NCBI GenBank assembly: GCA_027450105.1
Contig: DAIDKJ010000098.1
Span: 1 to 5,323 of the forward strand
Source of the DNA: Ferrovum sp.
GTDB taxonomy: Bacteria; Pseudomonadota; Gammaproteobacteria; Burkholderiales; Ferrovaceae
Length of the DNA: 5,323 bases
Direction: 5' to 3'
Under the pieces are notes generated by a model. The model ran no database searches. It was not told the DNA's origin and saw only the letters and a program-made list of their open reading frames with translations. Below, one piece after another: positions 1 through 5,323 of the stretch. Numbering within the stretch: position 1 is the first letter of the stretch; the number at the start of each line of letters is the position of its first letter. Position numbers and translations under genes: made by a program.

Positions 1-1
1 C

Positions 2-1546
2 AAGTTTTTGAGTGACGGGGACTACGATTACGCCTTGCATAATCCGGGTCATGCCACCCCCTTCCATTCCGGCTTTCTGCTCAAGGCCGATTATGTGGCC
101 GAAATGGCCCGTCAGTACATGGTGCAAACCTATGGGGAGGACGTCTATAACCGGGGTTACAAGGTAATTACCACAGTGTTCAAGGCCAACCAGGACGCAG
201 CCTATAAAGCGGTGCGGGCCGGTGTCATGGCCTATGATCACCGTCACGGCTATCGAGGCCCGGAAGATACGGCGGATTTGGCCAATGGAACGGTGAGCGA
301 CGAGGATCTGGAAGATGCCTTGAGCGACGTGGATGTCAGCGATGACCTGTATCCTGCGGTGGTAACCCAGGCTTCCGAGCTGGCCGTGCAGGCGTATGTG
401 AAGTCCGTGGGCCCGGTCACCGTGCGTGCCGAGGGATTGGCCTTTGCCAAGTCGGCCTTGAGTGCCAAGGCCACGGTCAATCGTCAAATACGGCGCGGGT
501 CCATCATCCGTGTGGCACGCACGGACAAGGGGGAGTGGGAAATCACCCAATATCCGGACGTCCAGGCGGCTCTGGTTTCCCTGGATTCCCATGACGGTGC
601 GATTCGAGCCCTGGTGGGAGGGTTTGATTTTGATCAAAACAAGTACAACCATGTTACACAGGCGTACCGTCAACCCGGTTCCAGCTTCAAACCCTTCATT
701 TATTCTGCGGCCCTGGAAAAGGGGTATTCGGCCTCTACCTTGGTGAGTGACACCCCGTTGGTGATTTCCGATCCCAATATCAATAATGGTCAGCCTTGGG
801 AGCCGCACAATTATGAACCGGAATATGAGGGTTCCATCCCTTTGCGGCTGGCCTTGGCCAAATCCAAAAATGTCGTGGCCGTGCGGGTATTGCAGGCCAT
901 CACTCCTGGGTATGCCCACCAGTACATCATGTCCCGCTTTGGTTTCGACCCGGAGCGGCATCCTGCGTATTTGAGCATGGCGCTTGGGTCCGGGCAGGCT
1001 AGTCCCTTACAGATGGCTGCAGCCTATGCCATATTTGCCAATGGAGGTTTTCGTGTAAAGCCGTTTTTCATCGACCGCATTCTGGATGATCACGGCAAGA
1101 TCATACGCAAAACCCAGCCACAAGTGGCCGCAGAAGGTGCCGAACAAGTGATCGATGCGCGCAATGCGTTTGTTATCACCAGCATGCTGCAGGATGTGAT
1201 CCGTGAAGGAACGGCGGTCCGTGCCCAGAGTTTGGGGCGCTCGGATCTTGCGGGCAAAACAGGAACCACCAATGACCATGTGGATGCCTGGTTTGCGGGG
1301 TTTCAACCAAGCTTGGTGGCGGTATCCTGGGTGGGATTCGATAAACCGACTTCGCTGGGAAGTCATGAAACCGGGGCCCAGGCGGCCTTGCCCATCTGGA
1401 TGGCCTATATGAGTACCGCTCTGCAAACGATACCGGAGAGTCAACCCATCCTGCCGCCAGGCCTCAATGTGGTAACAGTGAATGCAGGCAAGGGAGAAAC
1501 CCGTCAAGACTATCAGTACGCCACTCCGCTCGAAGCGGCGCACTGA
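2..1546 (+). CDS. mrcA: Penicillin-binding protein 1A, C-terminal part (5' end outside window)
   Basis: This is a bifunctional class A PBP that polymerises and cross-links peptidoglycan at the outer face of the inner membrane. The reading frame is open to the window edge, so the TTG at position 8 is not the real start. The membrane anchor and most of the GT51 glycosyltransferase domain lie upstream. Residues below are counted from that TTG. Residues 28-80 (ADYVAEMARQ to YDHRHGYRGPE) match the inter-domain linker of E. coli PBP1A. Residues 80-190 correspond to the OB-like domain and contain an acidic stretch around 97-113. The transpeptidase domain follows, with all three catalytic motifs: SSFK with nucleophile S225 and K228 (codon for S225 at 680), SKN at 286-288 and KTGT at 417-420. 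The 'ALVGGFDFDQNKYNHVTQA' block before the active serine is typical of PBP1A. The tail ends about 40 residues after the transpeptidase core, shorter than in E. coli. The symbol ponA is used in other genera. Identity is very secure. Confidence 0.97.
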   Translation, partial: KFLSDGDYDYALHNPGHATPFHSGFLLKADYVAEMARQYMVQTYGEDVYNRGYKVITTVFKANQDAAYKAVRAGVMAYDHRHGYRGPEDTADLANGTVSDEDLEDALSDVDVSDDLYPAVVTQASELAVQAYVKSVGPVTVRAEGLAFAKSALSAKATVNRQIRRGSIIRVARTDKGEWEITQYPDVQAALVSLDSHDGAIRALVGGFDFDQNKYNHVTQAYRQPGSSFKPFIYSAALEKGYSASTLVSDTPLVISDPNINNGQPWEPHNYEPEYEGSIPLRLALAKSKNVVAVRVLQAITPGYAHQYIMSRFGFDPERHPAYLSMALGSGQASPLQMAAAYAIFANGGFRVKPFFIDRILDDHGKIIRKTQPQVAAEGAEQVIDARNAFVITSMLQDVIREGTAVRAQSLGRSDLAGKTGTTNDHVDAWFAGFQPSLVAVSWVGFDKPTSLGSHETGAQAALPIWMAYMSTALQTIPESQPILPPGLNVVTVNAGKGETRQDYQYATPLEAAH

Positions 1547-1580
1547 AAACTGTACGGCGAGAAAATGCGGCGAGTCGGGA

Positions 1581-2579
1581 TCAAGCGCGCAGCATTTGGG
1601 CGGCTTGCATGGCAAAATAGCTCAATATGGCATCGGCTCCGGCCCGCTTGAAGCAGAGCAAGGCCTCGAGGAGCGCACGCTCATCCAGCCACCCCTGATC
1701 CATGGCGCTCCGGAGCATGGCATATTCACCACTGACCTGATATGCAAAGGTGGGTGCGCCAAACTGATCTTTGACGCGGCGAATGATGTCCAGATAAGGC
1801 ATCCCGGGCTTGATCATCACCATGTCGGCACCTTCCGCCAAATCCAGACCCACCTCCCACAGAGCCTCGAGGGCGTTGGCTGGATCCATCTGATAGGTTT
1901 GCTTGCTGCCCTTGCCCAGATTTTTGGCCGAGCCCACGGCGTCTCGAAAAGGGCCATAAAACGTCGACGCATATTTGGCCGAGTAGGCCAAAATGCGGGT
2001 GTGGATCAACGCTTCACTATCCAGGGCAGCACGAACCCGGGCAATGCGTCCATCCATCATGTCCGAGGGAGCCACGATATCAGCCCCGGCCTGCGCGGCG
2101 ACCACAGCCTGGCGGCTCAGTGCCTGCAAGGTGTCGTCATTGAGAACATACCCCTGGCTATCCGTGATGCCATCCTGGCCGTGGGTGGTGTAGGGATCGA
2201 GAGCCACATCGGCAATCAGACCCAGTTCCGGAAAACGCGCCTTGAGAGCGCGTACGGTGTGGGGCAACAATCCTTCGGGATTCCAGGCCTCACGAGCGTC
2301 CAGGCTTTTCAGGGCAGGGTCGATGACCGGAAACAAAGCCATGGCGGGAATACCCAGAGATAGGCATCGCTCGGCCGTCTGCAACAGATGGTCCAGGCTT
2401 TCGCGCTGGATTCCGGGCATGGAGGAGACGGGTTCCTGACGCCCGTGCCCGGCCAGCACAAAAACCGGATAGATCAGGTCGTTGCAGGAGAGGTGGTGTT
2501 CCTGAACCAGGCGACGGGTGAAGTCGTCACGACGATTTCGGCGCATCCTGCGCCCGGGGAATTGACCCAAAGTTTCCAT
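1581..2579 (-). CDS. hemB: Delta-aminolevulinic acid dehydratase (porphobilinogen synthase), Mg-type
   Basis: HemB condenses two 5-aminolevulinates to porphobilinogen in the cytoplasm, the first common step of tetrapyrrole synthesis. The 332-residue product is normal family length. Both active-site lysines are visible: K202 in YSAKYAS and the Schiff-base K257 in MVMIKPGMPYLD. The metal-site loop at 124-137 reads DVALDPYTTHGQDG. A126, D128 and D136 stand where zinc-dependent enzymes have three cysteines, so this is the zinc-independent, magnesium-dependent type known from Pseudomonas aeruginosa. Other family blocks are PSDMMDGRI (171-179), GPFRDAVGSAKNLGKG (209-224) and YQVSGEYAM (280-288). 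The ATG at 2579 is chosen because a purine-rich site (AAAGAGA) lies 7 bases upstream and the N-terminus has the length seen in relatives; M12 is the only close alternative. The gene converges on the PBP1A gene with 34 bases between the stops and no obvious terminator there. Upstream is a 253-base gap with a likely promoter of its own. Confidence 0.98.
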   Translation of the reverse strand: METLGQFPGRRMRRNRRDDFTRRLVQEHHLSCNDLIYPVFVLAGHGRQEPVSSMPGIQRESLDHLLQTAERCLSLGIPAMALFPVIDPALKSLDAREAWNPEGLLPHTVRALKARFPELGLIADVALDPYTTHGQDGITDSQGYVLNDDTLQALSRQAVVAAQAGADIVAPSDMMDGRIARVRAALDSEALIHTRILAYSAKYASTFYGPFRDAVGSAKNLGKGSKQTYQMDPANALEALWEVGLDLAEGADMVMIKPGMPYLDIIRRVKDQFGAPTFAYQVSGEYAMLRSAMDQGWLDERALLEALLCFKRAGADAILSYFAMQAAQMLRA

Positions 2580-2586
2580 GGTAAGG

Positions 2587-2593
2587 TCTCTTT
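2587..2593 (-). promoter_or_regulatory. Ribosome binding site of hemB
   Basis: On the minus strand AAAGAGA lies 7 bases before the ATG at 2579. It is a modest Shine-Dalgarno match, but it supports this start over the internal ATG at codon 12, where the only AGG abuts the start codon directly. Confidence 0.5.
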
Positions 2594-2627
2594 AAAATTG
2601 GATGGTAGTGTCCGCAGGGACTGATTT

Positions 2628-2671
2628 ATCGTACATGGACTATTTTATAGTCATTCAAAAAATGAACTTAA
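2628..2671 (-). promoter_or_regulatory. Probable hemB promoter region (weak match)
   Basis: The sequence upstream of hemB is clearly AT-rich and offers two imperfect sigma-70 arrangements on the minus strand. One is TTGAAT (2653-2658) with TACGAT (2628-2633), spacer 19. The other uses the TATAAAAT stretch around 2642-2649 as the -10, with TTAAGT (2666-2671) as a poor -35. Either would give a leader of roughly 40-60 bases. The second would overlap the -35 element of the plus-strand promoter at 2664-2690. I cannot choose between them, and neither is strong, so hemB may also rely on read-through from engB. Confidence 0.3.
2638..2652. repeat. Inverted repeat GACTAT-TTT-ATAGTC, possible operator
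   Basis: This is a perfect 6-base inverted repeat around a TTT centre. It sits within the AT-rich region between the hemB start and the divergent sRNA promoter, covers the candidate minus-strand -10, and lies about 12 bases upstream of the plus-strand -35. That placement suits a regulator binding site. As a hairpin it would be weak (short and AT-rich), so a DNA-binding role is the more likely reading. No regulator family is recognised from it, and chance cannot be excluded in AT-rich DNA. Confidence 0.4.
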
Positions 2672-2690
2672 CCCATTCAATGTAATCTGA
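2664..2690 (+). promoter_or_regulatory. Sigma-E / AlgU (RpoE-type) promoter driving a small RNA
   Basis: GAACTT at 2664-2669 and TCTGA at 2686-2690 are separated by exactly 16 bases. This matches the published consensus for AlgU (sigma-22) promoters in Pseudomonas, GAACTT-N16/17-TCTGA, and is close to that of E. coli sigma-E. An A-rich run (2657-2662) lies directly upstream, as is common at sigma-E promoters. No good sigma-70 arrangement is seen in the same place: TGTAAT at 2681 has no partner -35. The expected transcription start is about 5-7 bases after TCTGA, at 2695-2697, just where the first stem of the structured region begins. No protein gene lies downstream on this strand before the terminator. 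The match is direct; use by an extracytoplasmic-function sigma factor is inferred. Confidence 0.65.
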
Positions 2691-2695
2691 CACAT

Positions 2696-2795
2696 GGCTG
2701 TTGTGCAAACAGTCCCTGTTCATCTCCCTGAGACAGGTACGGTCGGTTTCATCGACCATTTTTGCCGTGGCATGCAATATGCCACGGTTTTTTTT
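2696..2795 (+). ncRNA. Putative trans-acting small RNA in the engB locus (ErsA/Spot 42-like position)
   Basis: About 100 bases lie between a sigma-E-type promoter and a strong terminator, and they fold by eye into four consecutive hairpins with almost no spacer. Stem 1 is 2696-2702 with 2708-2714 (7 pairs, one G-U, loop GTGCA). Stem 2 is 2715-2719 with 2733-2737 (5 pairs) and has a 13-base loop containing TCTCCC, a CU-rich single-stranded patch complementary to Shine-Dalgarno-like purines. Stem 3 is 2741-2746 with 2752-2757. ATTTTT (2758-2763) then gives a U-rich run that could bind Hfq. Stem 4 is the terminator. The RNA runs toward the 3' end of engB and stops 37 bases short of it, as Spot 42 does beside yihA in E. 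coli and ErsA beside engB in Pseudomonas. ErsA also uses a GAACTT/TCTGA promoter. I did not recognise sequence identity to either, so homology is inferred from place and promoter. Exact ends are estimates. Confidence 0.7.
2765..2795 (+). terminator. Rho-independent terminator of the small RNA
   Basis: There is a perfect 9-base stem, CCGTGGCAT (2765-2773) with ATGCCACGG (2779-2787), loop GCAAT, followed by eight T (2788-2795). The T tract is on the plus strand only. Read on the minus strand the hairpin is followed by CAAAAATGG, so it should not efficiently stop transcription leaving engB. A strong plus-strand terminator with no plus-strand protein gene before it is the main evidence that an RNA gene lies here. 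Confidence 0.92.
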
Positions 2796-2832
2796 ATCCC
2801 ACCGAATGTGCGGTTTGGTGCCCCAAGAAAGT

Positions 2833-3471
2833 TCATGGGTGGGCGTTGGGGTCTGCTGTCAGATTCAAGGCAGGGGGGCTGAATAAAGTCTGAATGGCCT
2901 GTTGCGCAGCCTCGAGTCCCTCACGCGACAGACTGGAGAAGGGAATGACTTCCAAAGGCAAGGCTCCGGTTAGCAGGTGAAGGGCTTGTTGGATGGCACG
3001 CAGGGCAGCAAGACGGGGGCCACGCGCCAGTTTGTCACATTTGGTCAGCAGGATCACCAGCGGTTTGCCTCGCGGCAAATACCATTGCAGAAGTTGCGTA
3101 TCCAGCGGCGTGAGCGGATGACGGATATCCATCAACAGTACTAATCCCTTGAGGGACTGACGAGATACCAGATAATCGGACAAAAACTGTTGCCAATGCC
3201 GTTTGACGGCCAGAGGTACCTGTGCGTAGCCATAACCCGGCAAATCCACCAAAAAACGTCCTTCGCCCAGATCAAAAAAATTGATGTGCTGGGTACGTCC
3301 GGGCGTTTTGCTGGTGTATGCCAAGCGGGACTGTTGGGTGAGCAGGTTGATGGCGCTGGATTTGCCGGCGTTGGAGCGCCCGGCAAAGGCGATTTCCAAA
3401 CCCTGATCGGGCGGCAGGCTGGTCCAATCACCGGCAGTCGTATAAAAACGGGCTTGCTGGAAAAATGACAT
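2833..3471 (-). CDS. engB: Ribosome biogenesis GTP-binding protein EngB (YihA/YsxC)
   Basis: EngB is a TRAFAC-class GTPase that assists large ribosomal subunit assembly and is essential in many bacteria. The 212-residue product is typical in length. G motifs appear in order: G1 GRSNAGKSS (31-39), the family-specific switch region TSKTPGRTQ (53-61) with the G2 threonine, G3 DLPGYG (77-82), G4 TKCDK (143-147) and G5 around FSS (178-180). The frame stays open 54 codons further upstream into hemL, but that stretch is hemL antisense-frame noise without family similarity. The start at 3471 fits the family N-terminus (MSFFQQARF) and has an AGGG site before it. The gene follows hemL by 28 bases with no terminator between, so the two are probably co-transcribed. 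Downstream no minus-strand terminator is visible, and the convergent small RNA ends 37 bases from the stop codon. The tail after residue 197 (SPPALNLTADPNAHP) is low-complexity and probably disordered. Confidence 0.97.
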   Translation of the reverse strand: MSFFQQARFYTTAGDWTSLPPDQGLEIAFAGRSNAGKSSAINLLTQQSRLAYTSKTPGRTQHINFFDLGEGRFLVDLPGYGYAQVPLAVKRHWQQFLSDYLVSRQSLKGLVLLMDIRHPLTPLDTQLLQWYLPRGKPLVILLTKCDKLARGPRLAALRAIQQALHLLTGALPLEVIPFSSLSREGLEAAQQAIQTLFSPPALNLTADPNAHP

Positions 3472-3481
3472 CTTAGTCAAA

Positions 3482-3485
3482 CCCT
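3482..3485 (-). promoter_or_regulatory. Ribosome binding site that sets the engB start
   Basis: On the minus strand AGGG lies 10 bases before the ATG at 3471, inside the 28-base gap after the hemL stop. It supports the 212-residue form of EngB over the longer open frame that would start inside hemL. Confidence 0.5.
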
Positions 3486-3499
3486 GCACAGAACCCGGA

Positions 3500-4783
3500 T
3501 CATGCCAGCGTACTGAAGACTGTTTCTGCTGCTTCCAGCGTTTTTTCCAGCTCGGCCGTGCCATGGACTGTGGACACAAAGCCGGCTTCAAAGGCAGAGG
3601 GAGCCATATAAATGCCTTGGGCCAGCATGCCATGAAAAAACTGCTTGAAGCGTTCTTTATCTGCGCTCAACACTTCATGTAGATGTGTGGGGAGTGTGTC
3701 GCGAAAATAAAAGCCGAACATGCCACCCAAGGCACAGGCACTCACGGGGAAACCGTGGTGCCGTCCAATCTGCACCAGACCCTCGGTCATGACGCGGGTC
3801 ATTTCTCCCAAGCGCTCATATAGGCCTGGTTCCATGGCCAGCTCCAGGTTGACGAGCCCTGCGGTGACCGCCACCGGATTACCCGAGAGGGTTCCGGCCT
3901 GATAGACCGGACCCAGCGGAGCCAGATGCTGCATGATGTCCCGTCGCCCCCCAAACGCCGCCAAGGGCATGCCCCCGCCAATGACTTTGCCTAGTGTGGT
4001 GAGATCAGGAGTAATGCCATACAGGGATTGCGCGCCTCCCAAGGCCACCCGAAAGCCCGTCATGACCTCATCAAAAATCAGCAGGCTCCCGTGGGTTTGG
4101 GTGAGTTCGCGCAAGCGCTTCAAAAACGCCGGGCGCGGCAAGACCATATTCATATTGCCCGCCACGGGTTCCACGATGACGGCGGCAATGTGCGCGGCTT
4201 CCCGAGCAAACAGCGTTTCCAGCGCCTCCACGTCATTGTAGGGCAATACGAGGGTGTGGGCCGCCAGATCGGCCGGGACTCCACTGGAATCCGGTTGGCC
4301 AAAGGTCAAGGCACCGGAGCCTGCCTTGACCAGCAGGGAGTCGCCATGGCCATGGTAGCAGCCGTCAAACTTGACGATGTTGGGGCGGCCGGTAAACCCT
4401 CGGGCCAAACGGATGGCGCTCATGGTGGCTTCGGTGCCAGAGCTGGTCAAGCGGATCTGTTCCAGGGCGGGCATGAGTGCACAGACGCGTTCGGCCAGCT
4501 CAATTTCCAGCTCGGTGGGAGCCCCAAAACTCAGTCCTTTTTCTGCCACGGCTTGCACGGCGCTAACGATTTTGGGGTGGGCGTGGCCATGCAGCAGTGG
4601 TCCCCAGGAACAGACATAGTCGATGTATTCCCGCCCTTCCACATCCCAAACCCGGGGTCCGGCGCCCAGGGTAAAGAAGCGTGGAGCGCCGCCTACGGCC
4701 CGAAAGGCGCGCACGGGAGAATTGACTCCGCCGGGTATGCGGATCTGGGCACGTTCAAAGAGTTGTTGATTCAGGGAAGTCAT
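3500..4783 (-). CDS. hemL: Glutamate-1-semialdehyde 2,1-aminomutase
   Basis: HemL is a PLP enzyme that converts glutamate-1-semialdehyde to 5-aminolevulinate, the last step of the C5 route. Its presence indicates that this organism makes aminolevulinate from glutamyl-tRNA, not from glycine and succinyl-CoA. The 427-residue length is standard. Landmarks are the N-terminal IPGGVNSPVRAF (16-27), SSGTEATMSAIRLARG (114-129), GCYHGHGDSLLVKAGSG (141-157), IFDEVMTGFR (236-245, PLP-binding D238), LGKVIGGGMPLAAFGG (264-279) with the Schiff-base lysine K266, and GTLSGNP (297-303). All are intact, and the family glycine-rich gating loop is present. The ATG at 4783 overlaps the thiE stop as ATGA, implying translational coupling; a weak GTAGG precedes it. 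It is followed by engB after 28 bases. HemB, which uses its product, lies two genes downstream on the same strand. Confidence 0.99.
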   Translation of the reverse strand: MTSLNQQLFERAQIRIPGGVNSPVRAFRAVGGAPRFFTLGAGPRVWDVEGREYIDYVCSWGPLLHGHAHPKIVSAVQAVAEKGLSFGAPTELEIELAERVCALMPALEQIRLTSSGTEATMSAIRLARGFTGRPNIVKFDGCYHGHGDSLLVKAGSGALTFGQPDSSGVPADLAAHTLVLPYNDVEALETLFAREAAHIAAVIVEPVAGNMNMVLPRPAFLKRLRELTQTHGSLLIFDEVMTGFRVALGGAQSLYGITPDLTTLGKVIGGGMPLAAFGGRRDIMQHLAPLGPVYQAGTLSGNPVAVTAGLVNLELAMEPGLYERLGEMTRVMTEGLVQIGRHHGFPVSACALGGMFGFYFRDTLPTHLHEVLSADKERFKQFFHGMLAQGIYMAPSAFEAGFVSTVHGTAELEKTLEAAETVFSTLA

Positions 4784-5322
4784 GATGGCCTACGAAATAA
4801 GGATTGAAATTCACGGGTGCGCTGGCAGATATCCAGGGCATCAAATAAGCCGGAAATGACCGCAATCGCGTCCGCGCCCGCCTGCAACAAGGGGGTTGCA
4901 TTGTCCAGGGTGATACCGCCAATGGCCACGATGGGAATATGCAACTGTGATCGTGCCTGTGACAGCAGAGATCGTGGCGCTGAAGCCGCCTGGGGTTTGG
5001 TGCCGGAAGGGTACATGCTGCCAAAAGCCACATAAGACGCGCCCTGATCCTGGGCCTGCAGGGCTTGCGGGAGGGACGCATGGCAGGAAATTCCTGTAAG
5101 CCATTGAGCTTGCTGGGCCGTGGGAATTCTGTGGCGGGATGGGCCGCGCTCAGTGGATTCTGCCGGGCGAAGAGAGGGCAGTGCCAGTGGGGACTGCTGC
5201 AGATCCTGCTGACCCAAATGAACGCCCTGCGCGCGGGTTTGTTGGGCCAGGACAGGGTCGTCATTGACGATGAGAGTGACCGCCCACTTTTGGCACAACT
5301 CAGATACGGCCAGTGCCTGAAT
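4780..5322 (-). CDS. thiE: Thiamine-phosphate synthase, C-terminal part (5' end outside window)
   Basis: ThiE joins HMP pyrophosphate and the thiazole phosphate to give thiamine monophosphate in the cytoplasm. The frame is open to the window edge; the TTG at 5298 is internal, and the first codons read IQALAVSELCQKW. About 30 N-terminal residues are missing. Counted from that TTG, family motifs are LIVNDDPVLA (9-18), GVHLGQQD (25-32), GISCHA (69-74), YVAFGSMYPSGTKP (89-102) with the conserved lysine K101, PIVAIGGI (122-129) and the phosphate-binding AVISGLF (146-152) of the TIM barrel. Between GQQD and GISCHA there are 36 residues where E. coli ThiE has about 16; the extra part is rich in P, S, R and Q and looks like a surface-loop insertion. 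The stop overlaps the hemL start (ATGA), so the two are likely translated from one message. A thiE-hemL pairing is also known in Pseudomonas. Regulatory sequence, including any TPP riboswitch, would be outside the window. Confidence 0.93.
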   Translation of the reverse strand: MQALAVSELCQKWAVTLIVNDDPVLAQQTRAQGVHLGQQDLQQSPLALPSLRPAESTERGPSRHRIPTAQQAQWLTGISCHASLPQALQAQDQGASYVAFGSMYPSGTKPQAASAPRSLLSQARSQLHIPIVAIGGITLDNATPLLQAGADAIAVISGLFDALDICQRTREFQSLFRRPS

Positions 5323-5323
5323 T

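Noticed and set aside
1547..1580. Possible bidirectional terminator between the PBP1A gene and hemB
   Set aside because: The 34 bases contain no convincing hairpin or T tract on either strand. Termination is either Rho-dependent or lies within the converging genes.
1007..1615. Minus-strand open frame of 202 codons opposite the PBP1A 3' end
   Set aside because: It overlaps the transpeptidase domain coding region and the hemB 3' end, and no family similarity is visible.
1482..2363. Plus-strand open frame of 293 codons opposite hemB
   Set aside because: It lies antisense to an intact, strongly conserved hemB and starts inside the PBP1A gene. The translation is rich in G, H, Q and R with no recognisable domain, so it is a shadow of hemB codon bias.
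2798..2820. Inverted matches ACCG/CGGT and CACC/GGTG after engB
   Set aside because: The pairings are short and compete with each other, and no T run follows on the minus strand, so they are not called as an engB terminator.
2694..2886. Short plus-strand open frames starting at 2694 and 2701
   Set aside because: They run through the small-RNA hairpins and terminator and into the engB 3' end, have no ribosome binding site after the predicted transcription start, and encode no recognisable protein. The structured-RNA reading explains the region better.
3472..3633. Upstream 54-codon extension of engB
   Set aside because: It lies within the hemL coding region in another frame and does not resemble EngB N-termini. 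The ATG at 3471 with AGGG upstream fits the family.
4028..4807. Plus-strand open frame of 259 codons opposite hemL
   Set aside because: It is antisense to intact hemL, has no domain and no ribosome binding site worth noting, and has the composition expected of a reverse-complement shadow.

Overview
The window holds the 3' part of one gene on the plus strand, followed by four genes on the minus strand. A compact, unannotated small-RNA locus lies in the only sizeable intergenic gap. The proteins look proteobacterial. The class A PBP aligns from memory with E. coli PBP1A, the HemB resembles the Pseudomonas magnesium-type enzyme, and ThiE next to HemL is an arrangement known from Pseudomonas. A gammaproteobacterium or a close relative such as the Acidithiobacillia fits, but the genus cannot be fixed from the sequence alone. 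Codon use and base composition look uniform by eye, and I see no mobile element, CRISPR array, tRNA or rRNA.

Layout. From 2 to 1546 (+) is the C-terminal two thirds of a penicillin-binding protein 1A. It meets hemB (1581-2579, -) tail to tail across 34 bases. From 2580 to 2832 is a 253-base gap with a probable hemB promoter on the minus strand. On the plus strand the gap carries a near-perfect sigma-E/AlgU-type promoter (GAACTT, 16 bases, TCTGA), about 100 bases of strongly structured sequence, and a textbook Rho-independent terminator ending at 2795. Then on the minus strand come engB (2833-3471), hemL (3500-4783) and the 3' part of thiE (4780 to the window edge). thiE and hemL overlap by an ATGA, and hemL and engB are 28 bases apart, so thiE-hemL-engB looks like one operon, possibly reading on into hemB.

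How the genes fit together. HemL makes 5-aminolevulinate from glutamate-1-semialdehyde, and HemB condenses two of these into porphobilinogen, so two consecutive steps of C5-pathway tetrapyrrole synthesis flank the ribosome-assembly GTPase EngB. ThiE supplies thiamine phosphate. PBP1A builds peptidoglycan.

The most interesting item is the putative sRNA at about 2696-2795. It points at the 3' end of engB, the same relative position that Spot 42 (spf) occupies beside engB (yihA) in E. coli and that ErsA occupies in Pseudomonas. ErsA is known to depend on the AlgU-type envelope-stress sigma factor. The candidate may be a member or functional analogue of that group, located beside heme genes instead of polA.
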